DNA from: Leuctra nigra
Lineage: Eukaryota > Arthropoda > Insecta > Plecoptera > Leuctridae
Assembly (NCBI GenBank): GCA_934045905.1
Contig: OW203765.1
Coordinates: 16,803,409 to 16,867,408 of the forward strand
DNA length: 64,000 nucleotides
Direction: 5' to 3'
This document shows positions 44,137-59,294 of this stretch, in pieces; position 1 is the first letter of the stretch; each line of letters opens with the position of its first letter. A program made the position numbers and the translations under genes. The notes beneath the pieces are model-generated. The model saw only the letters and a program-made list of their open reading frames with translations. It had not been told where the DNA came from and did no database searches.

Positions 44137-46260
44137 TCGCGAGTATCCTCATTCGTCGCCTCCATGACGCAGCCGCCGCACTAGACTGACTCCAGGAGGC
44201 CTTGCATCTAGTTCCAGACGCGTCATGAGGTCCCATGAGAACTCAGGAGGATAGCGAGTGTCCTACGCCTCCGCCTCCAAGACGCAGCTGCCGCACAATA
44301 CTGGCGTCCAGACTCCTTCATCGCTCCACTGACTTCACTTCACTGACTGACATCTAGTTCCAGACGGTCTCTACAGCCCCGTTGGTGAAGAATGGGGCCT
44401 CTGGGGGCACTGGGTCACCTCCTAAGCTGATCGGCTGATTTATTAATATGTCAAACTACAAGTGCACTCTGTGATAAATAAAATAATTTAAGTCCACTCT
44501 ACGTTGCCTTTGGTTTGCAAAATTACTTTAAAATTAGCAATGATTCCACAATTAATGAAAAACAATCGCAAAAATTAACAATAATTCTACAGTCTAGTCT
44601 CACCACCAAGCGTAGTTTTGCATGCGAATGAATACCCATAAAATACTTCGTGTAAAAATTCGAGCCAATGTCTCTTCAACTGTAGAAGAATCTAAAAATT
44701 TAGCACTGAAAAGTAGTGATATTAAAAAATGTTCGAAGTCAAAACATTTTAAACCCAATCACCAATCAGAATAGTAATATAAGTTTTGTTAAGAGATTGG
44801 CCATGGTGCGAATTCGTTTAACATTAAGTAGATGCAAAAGGAACAGAGAGTTAATGTCTGTCAATGAGTGATTGAGACCTTGGAATTCAGTTTCACCGCT
44901 ACATGGACTTCATTACTACATTCATACTACTACTAGGTCACCATTCACCATGTTGTAATATGAGTTGAGACGCCAAACAAGTTAACTTTAATAAAACCTC
45001 GCACAACTCTAGGACATAACAATGGTATGAAATAAAAATACATTAAAAACAACATAATATTTCGGAGACCCTTCTGTCTCCTTCATCAGGTGCATTGAGT
45101 GTTGAGTTGCATTAAGTTTGTCTTTTATTTAATCACGATTAAAATTTCAAATAATTTAGTCTACCCATTTCGTCTCCAATCGTATCACAAAAAGTGTCTT
45201 CAAAAAGCAGGAAAATCGCTCGCGCTTGCAGCACCTTACATCGACAACACATCACAGATGAAACCCTACAGACAAAATCAGATATCATCCAAGAATCCGA
45301 AAATATTTCAAGACACTATTTTAAGAAAATGAAAATGATCAAGCAATACCAAATGACAACTTACTGAACCCCGTGAACGATGTACTGTCCCAGACGGAAG
45401 CAGACGAGGTTGAGCGAGCAAAGCAACAGGGGAAATGCATTGTCACAAACGCAGCATTACAAATTAGAACACGAAAAAAGTATTTTTTTCAGAATCATTA
45501 CGATGAAAGAGGTTTTCCATCTTACACTTTGTCTTTTTAACTCAAATGTACATTTTTTACAAAATTACATTTGGTGGCAGGTGGTAGGATTTTAAGTTTG
45601 TATTTCTTTTTCTTTTTTTTCTTGTAGATATACGCACTAACTATCAGGAAAAAAAATTGTAAACAATACTAACGTGTGCTATTTTAAAAGTTATTAACCT
45701 AATTCGCAATGATTTCCTATACCTCCCATGTTAAAGTTTTGTTAATTTTTAAAAGACATACCATTGAAAACTCATTATTGGGCGGGAGTTGCAATCTACA
45801 GGAAATTAATTGAACCTTACTTAAATAAAGTTGGAATATTGGAGAACGTTTTATGAACTTATACTTTCAAGAAAAAAATATTTGTGTGTAATATCGATCG
45901 ATCCAGCCACCTTAAAGTATTACCACCGATAGTCCACGTAATTCAAGTCAGTGACTCACAAATTAAATAACAAATCAATGAAATAAATATTTTACAAATA
46001 TATTTAGCATTTTCTATGAATATCATAAGATTTCTTTGTAGAAATACGATATTTTATAAAGAATGTACAATTATTTTAATAATTTTCAGGCAGTGCGAAT
46101 TAAGTACTTGATTTCATTTTAAGCAGTTACTAGTAGAAACTGGCTAAATAAGGGTATTATATTTGATTTTCTCTTTATTTAATCCGTACCCCCACATTTT
46201 TTAACGGCTAAAATATTGAAAAAAATCGGCCTCTAAAATGACATCAATATTTTTTCTTTG

Positions 46261-47156
46261 TTGAGCGAGCGTAGCGAGCGTCACCACGGTACCTATATGG
46301 CACTTTCTCTGTGTGTTTTTTTTTTTTTTTTGCCTGCACTGCCCAGGTCAAACCGCACAACCAATCGATCTGAAATTTTGTACACATACTAACGTAATCT
46401 ATGCGATCCCTGGGATCTTTTCTGAACGGGATCCTGTGATTGGTTGAAATTTTATAAAAATTATCTTTCGATTGGTTGGTTCGATCAATTTGAAATTTAG
46501 GAAAGTTATTGCAACCAACATTGTACCCAATCAAAAAAAAATTCAGCCAAATCCTCCAATTGGTTCAAATTTGAAACCATTTTTCCTGTGATTTTTGAAA
46601 TTTAAACTGGAACCGATTGACCGACCAACTAAAAACTTCGCATGGTCATTGGTACCAACATTTAAAGTATTTTTGCTAATTTTCACTCTAATCTGTCGTT
46701 ATTTTCAAAAGTTTTTGTCATTTTAGGGACATTTTGCGTGTTGGCTGTCAAATTCACGGCGTCTTCGAATCTACAGTTCAAGGCAAGGTAGTTAGAGCAG
46801 AAAGTTTTAAACGATATGAAACTAATAATGACCGTTCAACAGATTTATCTGATATTGTGTACACACACTACATATCATATCATATGGGTGGTCCCAGGTA
46901 TATTTTTTGAACGAGATCCTGTGATTTTTGAAAATTAACAAGGAACCGTTCAATCATAAAGGTTTAATCGATCAACTTAAAACTTAGCAAGGATAGGCAC
47001 CAATATTTTTGGAGATTTTGGAGATTTTTATACAAGTATGTGACGAAACTAAAGAATTATTGGCTTTTAATGACATTCGAAAGACATAATTTCGGTTCGA
47101 GGTGTTGCGTGTATCCGTGCTCGCTCATCAACGCGTTACACTGAGCGTTTTCCTAG
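46261..47156 (-). repeat. Module M4, unit 4
   Basis: Right-arm inverted module of unit 4, as in unit 1. Confidence 0.75.
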
Positions 47157-47851
47157 TTTATATCTAGTGAAGCGGTCGCTCCACCTAGCCAAGTCGTATT
47201 GTACACTCACACTTACTCAGCATACCGTAAATGCCAATATAAACTAAGGAGCAGACCAACCACTTATACTGTAAGCAACAACCTAGCATTTTCGGCCTAC
47301 TGGATCTCAAAATTGAAAAATCTCACATTGTTGCGAAATATCTTAATTTCGAGCTATGGCCCCATATACCCCACCCCATATACCAAATTTGGGAACAACA
47401 GGTTATGCCATTTGCAAACAAGAGGGCCGTGAAAACAGTTAAATTACACCCCTTTTAAAAGGTATTTGATGATGATGATGATGATATCAGGAAACGCCGC
47501 TATCACCGCCACAGCCTAAGCGGCTGAACCGATCGACCTGAGATTTTTACCACATGTGCACTTTTGGCGTCTGAGGTGCCTTTTTATAAAACCAACCGGA
47601 AGCTGCCATTTTGAAACCGGAAGTGATGTCATATCTCGAAAACGGCTAGACCAATCGGATTGAAACTAGCGCCAAATGATTCAGACGGCCATTTATGTGG
47701 AATATCAATAGTTGAAGTAGAAATGTACTGTTACCGAAACCGGAAATGACGTCATAAAAATGAAAAACATACTGAATCTAGTAAAGCGGTCGCTCCACTC
47801 AGCCAAGTCGTACCGTACACTCACAGTCACTCAACATACCGTAAATGCCTA

Positions 47852-48254
47852 CCCCATAAAAAAACACTCCGTGTAAAAATACCAGCCAAGTCTCTTCAAC
47901 TATAAAAAAAATAGAATAAATCTAAAAATTCAGCACTGAAAAGTAGTGATATCAAAAAATGAGCCAAGTCAAAACTTAATTTTAAAAACCAAAATATACT
48001 TGGCGCATCGTGTATATAAATAGTATAGAAGCATATGCCAAAAATCAAATGTACCTACCTAATTATATATAATATACCTATAATGCCCTTAAAAACGATG
48101 CGCCAAGTATATTTTGGTTTTTAAAATTAAGTTTTGACTTGGCTCATTTTTTGATATCACTACTTTTCAGTGCTGAATTTTTAGATTTATTCTATTTTTT
48201 TTATAGTTGAAGAGACTTGGCTGGTATTTTTACACGGAGTGTTTTTTTATGGGG
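47852..48254. repeat. Junction inverted repeat, units 4/5
   Basis: Right TIR of unit 4 (47852-48011), spacer (48012-48094) and left TIR of unit 5 (48095-48254). Confidence 0.93.
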
Positions 48255-49187
48255 ATATCACTTATTTTTTTAGTTTATTTACACAACTTGTAACACACAT
48301 CGGAGCAACAATGACTAAATACTTTTAAAAAATACGCCATTTCCGAATTGGTTAATACGAAAAATTGTGTTTGGTGCTCAATATACCTAAGCTTAAAGTG
48401 ATATTCCATGAAGAATTGCGAAAGCTTTGTTCCAATCAGTCTAGCCATTTTCGAGATATGGTATCACTTCCGGTTTTCAAAATGTTGACTGAAATAACTG
48501 CCACCTAGAATTTATTTCTATAAATGTTATGTATCATTATAAGCCTTCTGAATATGTAGTTATTGTAGTAAGAGGTCATTAAAATCTAGATCTTCATTTT
48601 CATGACGTCATTTCCGGTTTCGGTAATAGTACATCTCTACTTTAACTACTGATATTCCATATAGACAACCGTCTGAATCATTTGGCGCTAGTTTCATTCC
48701 GATCGGTTTAGCCGTTTTCGAGATATGACGTCACTTCCGGTTTCAAAATGGCGACTACCGGTTGGTTTTATAAAAAGGCACCTCAGACGCCAAAAGTGCA
48801 CATGTGGTAAAAATTTCAGATCGATCGGCTAAGCCGTTTAGGCTGTGGCGGTGATAGCGGTGTTTCCTGATATCATCTGAATCATCATCTAAAGATCAAA
48901 GTGGTGTTATTTCACTGTTTTCTCGGCCCTCTAGCTCGCAAATGGTATAGCCTATTGTTCCCAAATTTGGTATATGGGGTGGGGTGGGCCATAGCTCAAA
49001 ATTAAGATATTTTACAACAATGTGAGATTTTCCAATTTTATGATCCAGTAGGCCGAAAATGCCATGTTGTTGCTTACAGTAAAAGTAGTTGGTCTGGCTC
49101 CTCATTTTATTAGGCATTTACGGTATGTTGAGTGAGTGTGAGTGTACAGTACGACTTGGCTGGGTGGAGCGACCGCTCCACTAGATA

Positions 49188-51926
49188 CTAGGAAAACGCT
49201 CTGAGTAACGCGTTGATGAGCGAGCACGGATACGCGCAACACCTCGAACCGAAATCTTGTATGAAAATCTTCAAAAATTCCAAAATAATTGGTCCCAATA
49301 ACCATACAAAGTTAAACAATAAAAATCAACCTTTTTGAACCTTTATGATTGAATGGTTCCTTGTTAATTTTTAAAAATCACAGGATCTTGTTCCAAAAAT
49401 ATATCTGGGACCACTCATATGATATAAGTGTGTGTACACAATATTAGATCAATTTGTTGATTATAAGTGTCATAATTATGCGTTTGAAAGTTTCTGTTCT
49501 AACTACCTTGGAACATTGGAACTGAGGTGTCAATGTTGCCGTGATCCATAGCAACAAGCAAAATGTCCGTAAAATGTAAATAACTTTTGAATATAAACAC
49601 AGATGTGTCTGAAAATTGTCAAAAACACAGATAATGTTGGTCCCAATGACCATGCAAAGTTTTAAGTTGATCGGTCAAACGGTTCTAGTTTAAATTTCAA
49701 AAATCACAGTAAATATGGTTTTAAATTTTAACTAATGGGAGGATTTGGCTGAAACTTTGTATGATTGGGTAAAATGTTGGTGGTATTGACTTGTCAAAAT
49801 TTCAAATTGATCGAACTAACCAATCGAAAAATATTTTTTAAAAAATTTGAACCAATCAGTGGATATCAAAAAAAAATAAAAGCTGCAACGACCAGAAATG
49901 GTCCGTACACGTGTGCAAAATTTCAGCTCGATCAAAGAAAAACTGTGACCTGCATAGTCTCACCTAGCAGAAAAAAACGGGAAAAAACAGAGGTCCGTGC
50001 CAAATGAGCTACTAGGAAAACGCTCTGAGTAACGCGTTGATGAGCGAGCACGGATATACGCGCAACACCTTGAACCGACATTCTGTCCATCGTAAATTTC
50101 CTTAAAAGCCAATAATTCATGAATTTCGTCACAGACTTGTATGCAAATCTTTAAAAATTCCTAAAATACTGGTTCCAAAAACCATGCAAAGTTTTAAGTT
50201 GATCGATAAAACGGTTCCTTGTTAATTTTCAAAAATCACATGATCTCGTTAAAAAATATACCTGGACTACTCATGATATAAATGTGTCCATCAGTTTTAA
50301 CGGTCATATCAGTTTCTATGCGGTTAAGTTTCTGCTCTAACTACCTTGGAACTGAGGCTCTATGTTGCCGTGATCAAAATATTTACGAGAATTTAACAGC
50401 CAACACGCAAAATGTCCGAATACTGTCAATAACTTTTGGATTTAAACACAGATTAGTCTGAAAATTGTTAAAAGTACAGATAATGTTGGTCCCAATTACC
50501 ATGCAAAGTTTTAAATTGATCGGTCAAACAGTTTTAGTTTAAATTTCAATAATCAAATGAAATATTTTTTTACATTTTAACCAATGGGAGGATTTGTCTG
50601 AAAATTTGCGAAATAAGAGGTAATGTTGGTCTTAATGACCATGCAAAATATGAGTTTGATCACATTTATCGAAGACCATTTTCATTTTTCAGCCTATCAG
50701 GAGATGTTTATTTAAATTTTAACCAATCAATGGATTTCAAAACAAAATTGGATCTGCAAACAGAAAAGGTTGTCTCTACATGTGTGCAAAATTTCAGATC
50801 GATCGGTGAAACGGTGCAACTTCCATTGCTCCAGATAGCAGCCAATAAAAAAAAAAAATGGTCCGTGTCAACAGAGTCAAAAGGAGACGCTCGCTTCGCT
50901 CGCTCAAACATGCTGTTTTCAAGTAATTTAAACACATTATTGAGCGAGCGTAGCGAGAGTCACCACGTTTTTTTTTTTTTTTTTTTTTTTTTTTTGTGGT
51001 CACAGCCCAGGTCAAACCGCTCAAGCAATCGATCTGAAATTTTGTACACATACTAACGTACTCTATGCGGTCCCTGGGATCGTTTTTGAATGGGATCCCG
51101 TGATTGGTTCAAATTTAAAAAAAATTATCTTTTGATTGGTTGTTCTGATCAATTTAAAATTTTGACAAGTCATTTCAAACAACATTGTAGCCAATCATAA
51201 AAAGTTTCAGACAAATCCTCCTATTGGTTAATATTTAAAACAATTTTTCCTGTGATATTTGAAATTTAAACTAGAACCGATTGACCGATCAACTTAAAAC
51301 TTCGCAATGTTAATGGTACCAACATTTAAGGTATTTTTGCATATTTTCAGTCTGATCCATCGTTATTTTCAGAAGTATTGTCATTTTAAGGTCATTTTAT
51401 TCCATAATCTTGAAAAATGTATACTAAATTGTCATCCCTGCCTTCTTTAAGCTTCTGTTCCAAGGCAAGGCCTGTAGAGCAGCCAAGTTATCCACAATGT
51501 ACAGTAAAATGAAAGCATTTTTGAGCTAGCGCATAAAATCGGATGCAGTACGAAGGCCAAATCCTCTAATTGGTTTAAGTTTAAATAATGTCTTCTGATT
51601 GGTCGACAATAAAAATGTTCACATTAAGTTCAAATTTTGCATGGTGATCAAGACCAACTTAATATTAAATTTTACATATTGTAAGCCCAATCAATCAAGT
51701 ATTAATTGTAATTTTACGAGTTTAGTATGGGATGTCACAAGAGATTTCTGGAGAAGGTATGTAGGTAAGACTTCACGACACAATGGATCTGTTATTCATC
51801 CAGAGTATTATGGAGATTGAAAAATTGCAGAGAAAATCGTCTTGTGCCTTGTCGTGCATCGTTACTATGGGGATGTTGCATGTTCTGTGCTCTCTCATCA
51901 ACGCGTTACACTGAGCGTTTTCCTAG
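49188..51926. repeat. Modules M1-M2-M3, unit 5
   Basis: Left palindromic block of unit 5, full length, with a T-run of 28. Confidence 0.75.
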
Positions 51927-52508
51927 TATAAGTACCTTGATTCAATCAGGCCTTCTAGATTTTGAATTAAAGACCAAATTAAGGATTTGGAGATTTATTT
52001 TAATTTCTTAATTATTTGATTGAAGTATGAATTAATCACATTTTTATGAAACAATTGACGGGCTATATTGAAAATAACAATTATATATAATATTCAATTT
52101 TAAAATTTCCAAAAAGTCGCCAATTTCTTTTGTCATTTGACATTTAGTTGTTTAATTAGTTAATAACTCCGAAAGTTGCAGGAATTCATCTTGGTGCCAT
52201 ACATTGTTGGATTTCTTATGGTCGAATTAGTAAGTACTCAAATTTTCATGTTTCTATCACTATTTGCACTATTGTTCGGTTTATGGACTGCACAAAAAGG
52301 GGTGGAGCGAGTTGAACAGATTTTTAGGTCCGCCGGACAGCACAGAAAACTCCACGAGATAACACGGCTGACTTTGTTCAAAGAGGGTTGATAAACGAAT
52401 CTCGTGACCTGGGACAAGCAAGGAGTCAACAATGCGTTTTTCACAACAATAACTTCTTTTTTCACTGTTACAGTCAGTTGCCAGGAAATGTCAACAATTA
52501 CTCATGTC

Positions 52509-52573
52509 TATAAAAGTCCCTGCATTTCAATGGAATTCATCATTCAACTCTCATATCTAGAACAGAACGGTTC
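52509..52573 (+). promoter_or_regulatory. Core promoter, unit 5
   Basis: TATAAAA, TCATTC and GGTTC in the same register as unit 1. Confidence 0.62.
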
Positions 52574-52600
52574 AGTTCTCTTTTTTTCGTGGGTTTTCCT

Positions 52601-55179
52601 ATGTTTTATTTTGATTCGGAGTCGGAGGGAGAGAGTGAAGAGAGAGGACGAGGTGGCGTTTTCGGGATGATGGCGCGATCTACCATCATTACCTGTAGAA
52701 TATGCGGCCTGAGAGTGTTGGGCAACATCCATTCGAATACATGCTACGAGTGCGTGGAAGAGAGGACAAGCTCAACTATGCTGTTAACACGACCCGATAC
52801 TGTGCCCTTGCCAAGTCGACGTGTCAGCGGGCGGCGTCAAAAAAGACCGCGGGCCAGTTCTCTGGCCGCTCGGAGGGCAAAGCGGGCTGCAAAGGTCGCG
52901 GAACAACGCGAGGCCGTGCCGCTGCATAGGCAGCCCTCTCGCAGGCCGCCGAGAGGTCGCGGCCGTGTACGGGCTCGCAGACCACGGCCTGTTGAAGAGG
53001 AAGTACATTGGAAGTACGCTGGAAGGACACGTAGCACAGGTCCTGCCAGCAGCGACTCCTCGGAAGCGGTCTGCGCTAAACCGGAAACGTACGAGGCGAC
53101 GCCGAATTCTGAGCACGTGGAGACTGAATCCGCACCGGGCACCTCACAAGCGACATCTGATGCGAGCGCATGGCCATCACCCACGGCGGGGACCAGCACC
53201 TCTTGCGACGTTGAGGTGTCACCGAAGGAGTTATCGGTAAGTTCATCACATAGTCCTTCAAAATATACGTGGCGCATCGTGCATATACCTAGATAGTTAA
53301 GACGTTATAATATTATATTGCATTGGCCTTGTAGGTATTTTCCCGTGAATAATAAAATGAATAATTAATAATACTTCAATATTAAACTCGTTACACCTGT
53401 CGTTTCTCTTCTATTACAGCTTGAGGAGGACTACTTCGGCGACGAGGAACAGCGCTCCAGTGTCGCTGGGAGTGCGAGCCCGAGCGTCACCATGGTGGAC
53501 CTCAGCAGGATCGCGACAGTACTCGAAGCCGAGGACGAGGACGAGTTGCCTCCCGTCAAAAGTTCAAGCTCCGTGTCGCACGGGACCCCGCGGCCAGTGA
53601 CGCCATCGCTGACGTCGTACGCCGACAGCATCTCTGACGTGCCGAACACCGGCGTCCTTGACGAGGACGCTCACGAGGAAGAAGTCTATGTGACAGATGA
53701 CGGCAGCTCTGGGCCCAGTCCTCGCAGCACTTTGTTCAGCTCTCGCAGCACTGTGTCCAGCTTTCCCAGCTCTCGCACGTCCAGATCTACGCGAGAGCGT
53801 GAGAGTGAGGGCCCGTGGTGTAAGTTACTCTCGCCATTAGCATATGTTCGTTAGCTCTGAATGTGGTATTTCATATTTTCGGAGATGGGATTTAAGAGTG
53901 TTCTTTGTTGTCATAACTGAGTAAAAGTACATAGAATACTGACTACCGAGTGTATGGTAATAATTAGAGAATGGGGAATAGGTGAATGTTGAGATTATAT
54001 TTTGTTTATTATACAGAATAGCCTCAAAGAGCAATATTAAATTTTATTATATTTTTTTAATTCATATATTTCCCATAATAAATTTATAAGTTTTCGACAT
54101 TTCACTCCTCTGCAAAAACAAGCTGTACGTCACACGCCGTGTTCCCTGTGTTACGGGATGCATAGAACTGGCTCTGGCTAACATTATCTATACGGCCCGA
54201 CTCGGCGTGTGACGTCAAATCGTGTTTAATGGACAGCTACAATCTACCAAACTTTGTAAATTTGTTCCGTGCGAACTATTCATCACACATCAAAAATAAT
54301 ACCACATCTGTCTTCAACAAGATCTCAACTTTAATCAAATATTTATCATTATAAAATCTAAATTTCACTTCACTTCCCTATTCTTTTCGCTTAAGTCAAT
54401 ACAAATCAAATTATTCTTTTCCGATATGATAAGGTGGGGGAATGTGAAATGACCATGACCATGATGTGACTGACCCTCTCATTATAGTTACATTTTGTCA
54501 TCTCTTGTCTATTAACTCTCATCAGATGGTATAATCTTAGGTGCTAATGATAAAACTTGCACTTGCACTTAAAACTTGATAAAATAGGCTTATTATAGCC
54601 AGAGTAACGTTTCCCAGTAACTTGACTGTGATGATGATGTTGTGATGAACATGATGGCGGCCTTGATCTGGCGGAAAGTACATTGGTTTTTGTCTATATT
54701 TATTTCTAGACGTCCGCTGTTGGAAGAACATCAGACGCGCTTGCTGTTGCGGCAAGAAGTCTGTGCCGACAAGAGTCGTCCACGAAGCAAGATCCATGAG
54801 GAACATCGGCCCGACGAGGCGACAACCGCCCCAGGGTCCCGTCCCGGCTATGGCCTACGCCACATCCTCCCGAAACATCGGCGGCCACCGAAGCGAGGCT
54901 CCACAAGTGGCCACCACAAGTAGGCAACCGGCCAACGACCATATCCTCGCGATGTGCTATGCGAAGAAACCGCCAACACTACCACCACCAGGCGCCACCA
55001 GCGACCAACCGCCCCAGGTTCATGTGCCGGTGGCGGAGCAGGTGCCGGAACAGGTATCCAGCAGGAACGTAATCGATGCAGAACCATCCACAAGTGGTCA
55101 TCAGGGACATAAATATGCCAAAGCGGATGGGAGAGGCCGCACAGCGGGGCATGCCGCCAGACCGCCGTCGCGGCGTTGA
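52601..55179 (+). CDS. Three-exon gene, full-length copy, unit 5
   Basis: Exons 52601-53236, 53420-53819 and 54710-55179, predicted 501 aa, splice sites intact. Differences: E66D in exon 1, TSQATSD as in unit 3, and exon 3 with PPTLPPP and SDQPPQ as in units 2 and 4. Confidence 0.68.
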
Positions 55180-57299
55180 TCGCGAGTATCCTCATTCGTC
55201 GCCTCCATGACGCAGCCGCCGCACTAGACTGACTCCAGGAGGCCTTGCATCTCGTTCCAGACGCGTCATGAGGTCCCATGAGAACTCAGGAGGATAGCGA
55301 GTGTCCTACGCCTCCGCCTCCAAGACGCAGCTGCCGCACAATACTGGCGTCCAGACTCCTTCATCGCTCCACTGACTTCACTTCACTGACTGACATCTAG
55401 TTCCAGACGGTCTCTACAGCCCCGTTGGTGAAGAATGGGGCCTCTGGGGGCACTGGGTCACCTCCTAAGCTGATCGGCTGATTTATTAATATGTCAAACT
55501 ACAAGTGCACTCTGTGATAAATAAAATAATTTAAGTCCACTCTACGTTGCCTTTGGTTTGCAAAATTACTTTAAAATTAGCAATGATTCCACAATTAATG
55601 AAAAACAATCGCAAAAATTATCAATAATTCTACAGTCTAGTCTCACCATCAAGCGTAGTTTTGCATGCGAATGAATACCCATAAAATACTTCGTGTAAAA
55701 ATTCGAGCCAATGTCTCTTCAACTGTAGAAGAATCTAAAAATTTAGCACTGAAAAGTAGTTATATTAAAAAATGTTCGAAGTCAAAACATTTTAAACCCA
55801 ATCACCAATCAGAATAGTAATATAAGTTTTGTTAAGAGATTGGCCATGGTGCGAATTCGTTTAACATTAAGTAGATGCAAAAGGAACAGAGAGTTAATGT
55901 CTGTCAATGAGTGATTGAGACCTTGGAATTCAGTTTCACCGCTACATGGACTTCATTACTACATTCATACTACTACTAGGTCACCATTCACCATGTTGTA
56001 ATATGAGTTGAGACGCCAAACAAGTTAACTTTAATAAAACCTCGCACAACTCTAGGACATAACAATGGTATGAAATAAAAATACATTAAAAACAACATAA
56101 TATTTCGGAGACCCTTCTGTCTCCTTCATCAGGTGCATTGAGTGTTGAGTTGCATTGAGTTTGTCTTTTATTTAATCACGATTAAAATTTCAAATAATTT
56201 AGTCTACCCATTTCGTCTCCAATCGTATCACAAAAAGTGTCTACAAAAAGCAGGAAAATCGCTCGCGCTTGCAGCACCTTACATCGACAACACATCACGG
56301 ATGAAACCCTACAGACAAAATCAGATATCATCCAAGAAGCCGAAAAATATTTCAAGACACTATTTTAAGAAAATGAAAATGATCAAGCAATACCAAATGA
56401 CAACTTACTGAACCCCGTGAACGATGTACTGTCCCAGACGGAAGCAGACGAGGTTGAGCGAGCAAAGCAACAGGGGAAATGCATTGTCACAAACGCAGCA
56501 TTACAAATACTATTACAAGTACTATTTTCAGAATCATTACGATGAAAGAGGTTTTCCATCTTACACTTTGTCTTTTTAACTCAAATGTACATTTTTTACA
56601 AAATTACATTTGGTGGCAGGTGGTAGGATTTTAAGTTTGTATTTCTTTTTCTTTTTTTTCTTGTAGATATACGCACTAACTATCAGGAAAAAAAATTGTA
56701 AACAATACTAACGTGTGCTATTTTAAAAGTTATTAACCTAATTCGCAATGATTTCCTATACCTCCCATGTTAAAGTTTTGTTAATTTTTAAAAGACATAC
56801 CATTGAAAACTCATTATTGGGCGGGAGTTGCAAACTACAGGAAATTAATTGAACCTTACTTAAATAAAGTTGGAATATTGGAAAACGTTTTATGAACTTA
56901 TACTTTCAAGAAAAAAATATTTGTGTGTAATATCGATCGATCCAGCCACCTTAAAGTATTACCACCGATAGTCCACGTAATTCAAGTCAGTGACTCACAA
57001 ATTAAATAACAAATCAATGAAATAAATATTTTACAAATATATTTAGCATTTTCTATGAATATCATAAGATTACTTTGTAGAAATACGATATTTTATAAAG
57101 AATGTACAATTATTTTAATTATTTTCAGGCAGTGCGAATTAAGTACTTGATTTCATTTTAAGCAGTTACTAGTAGAAACTGGCTAAATAAGGGTATTATA
57201 TTTGATTTTCTCTTTATTTAATCCGTACCCCCACATTTTTTAACGGCTAAAATATTGAAAAAAATCGGCCTCTAAAATGACATCAATATTTTTTCTTTG

Positions 57300-58196
57300 T
57301 TGAGCGAGCGTAGCGAGCGTCACCACGGTACCTATATGGCACTTTCTCTGTGTGTTTTTTTTTTTTTTTTTGCCTGCACTGCCCAGGTCAAACCGCACAA
57401 CCAATCGATCTGAAATTTTGTACACATACTAACGTAATCTATGCGATCCCTGGGATCTTTTCTGAACGGGATCCTGTGATTGGTTGAAATTTTATAAAAA
57501 TTATCTTTCGATTGGTTGGTTCGATCAATTTGAAATTTAGGAAAGTTATTGCAACCAACATTGTACCCAATCAAAAAAAAATTCAGCCAAATCCTCCAAT
57601 TGGTTCAAATTTGAAACCATTTTTCCTGTGATTTTTGAAATTTAAACTGGAACCGATTGACCGACCAACTAAAAACTTCGCATGGTCATTGGTACCAACA
57701 TTTAAAGTATTTTTGCTAATTTTCACTCTAATCTGTCGTTATTTTCAAAAGTTTTTGTCATTTTAGGGACATTTTGCGTGTTGGCTGTCAAATTCACGGC
57801 GTCTTCGAATCTACAGTTCAAGGCAAGGTAGTTAGAGCAGAAAGTTTTAAACGATATGAAACTAATAATGACCGTTCAACAGATTTATCTGATATTGTGT
57901 ACACACACTACATATCATATCATATGGGTGGTCCCAGGTATATTTTTTGAACGAGATCCTGTGATTTTTGAAAATTAACAAGGAACCGTTCAATCATAAA
58001 GGTTTAATCGATCAACTTAAAACTTAGCAAGGATAGGCACCAATATTGTTGGAGATTTTGGAGATTTTTATACAAGTATGTGACGAAACTAAAGAATTAT
58101 TGGCTTTTAATGACATTCGAAAGACATAATTTCGGTTCGAGGTGTTGCGTGTATCCGTGCTCGCTCATCAACGCGTTACACTGAGCGTTTTCCTAG
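57300..58196 (-). repeat. Module M4, unit 5
   Basis: Right-arm inverted module of unit 5, as in unit 1. Confidence 0.75.
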
Positions 58197-58891
58197 TTTA
58201 TATCTAGTGAAGCGGTCGCTCCACCTAGCCAAGTCGTACTGTACACTCACACTTACTCAGCATACCGTAAATGCCAATATAAACTAAGGAGCAGACCAAC
58301 CACTTATACTGTAAGCAACAACCTAGCATTTTCGGCCTACTGGATCTCAAAATTGAAAAATCTCACATTGTTGCGAAATATCTTAATTTCGAGCTATGGC
58401 CCCATATACCCCACCCCATATACCAAATTTGGGAACAACAGGTTATGCCATTTGCAAACAAGAGGGCCGTGAAAACAGTTAAATTACACCCCTTTTAAAA
58501 GGTATTTGATGATGATGATGATGATATCAGGAAACGCCGCTATCACCGCTACAGCCTAAGCGGCTGAACCGATCGACCTGAGATTTTTACCACATGTGCA
58601 CTTTTGGCGTCTGAGGTGCCTTTTTATAAAACCAACCGGAAGCCGCCATTTTGAAACCGGAAGTGATGTCATATCTCGAAAACGGCTAGACCAATCGGAT
58701 TGAAACTAGCGCCAAATGATTCAGACGGCCATTTATGTGGAATATCAATAGTTGAAGTAGAAATGTACTGTTACCGAAACCGGAAATGACGTCATAAAAA
58801 TGAAAAACATACTGAATCTAGTAAAGCGGTCGCTCCACTCAGCCAAGTCGTACCGTACACTCACAGTCACTCAACATACCGTAAATGCCTA

Positions 58892-59294
58892 CCCCATAAA
58901 AAAACACTCCGTGTAAAAATACCAGCCAAGTCTCTTCAACTATAAAAAAAATAGAATAAATCTAAAAATTCAGCACTGAAAAGTAGTGATATCAAAAAAT
59001 GAGCCAAGTCAAAACTTAATTTTAAAAACCAAAATATACTTGGCGCATCGTGTATATAAATAGTATAGAAGCATATGCCAAAAATCAAATGTACCTACCT
59101 AATTATATATAATATACCTATAATGCCCTTAAAAACGATGCGCCAAGTATATTTTGGTTTTTAAAATTAAGTTTTGACTTGGCTCATTTTTTGATATCAC
59201 TACTTTTCAGTGCTGAATTTTTAGATTTATTCTATTTTTTTTATAGTTGAAGAGACTTGGCTGGTAATTTTACACGGAGTGTTTTTTTATGGGG
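58892..59294. repeat. Junction inverted repeat, units 5/6
   Basis: Right TIR of unit 5 (58892-59051), spacer (59052-59134) and left TIR of unit 6 (59135-59294, one substitution near 59265). Confidence 0.93.

Larger units (their letters stand above)
37174..48011. repeat. Tandem repeat unit 4 (10,838 bp)
   Basis: Fourth unit. A ~204-bp deletion near 40277 removes the equivalent of about 3103-3308 in unit 1, inside module M3. A 3-bp deletion lies near 37753. Exons carry more amino-acid changes than those of the other units. Confidence 0.97.
48012..59051. repeat. Tandem repeat unit 5 (complete, 11,040 bp)
   Basis: Fifth unit, full length, with no large indel relative to unit 1. The downstream half carries the marker set of units 2 and 4, including the divergent stretch near 56510 shared with unit 2. 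Confidence 0.97.
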
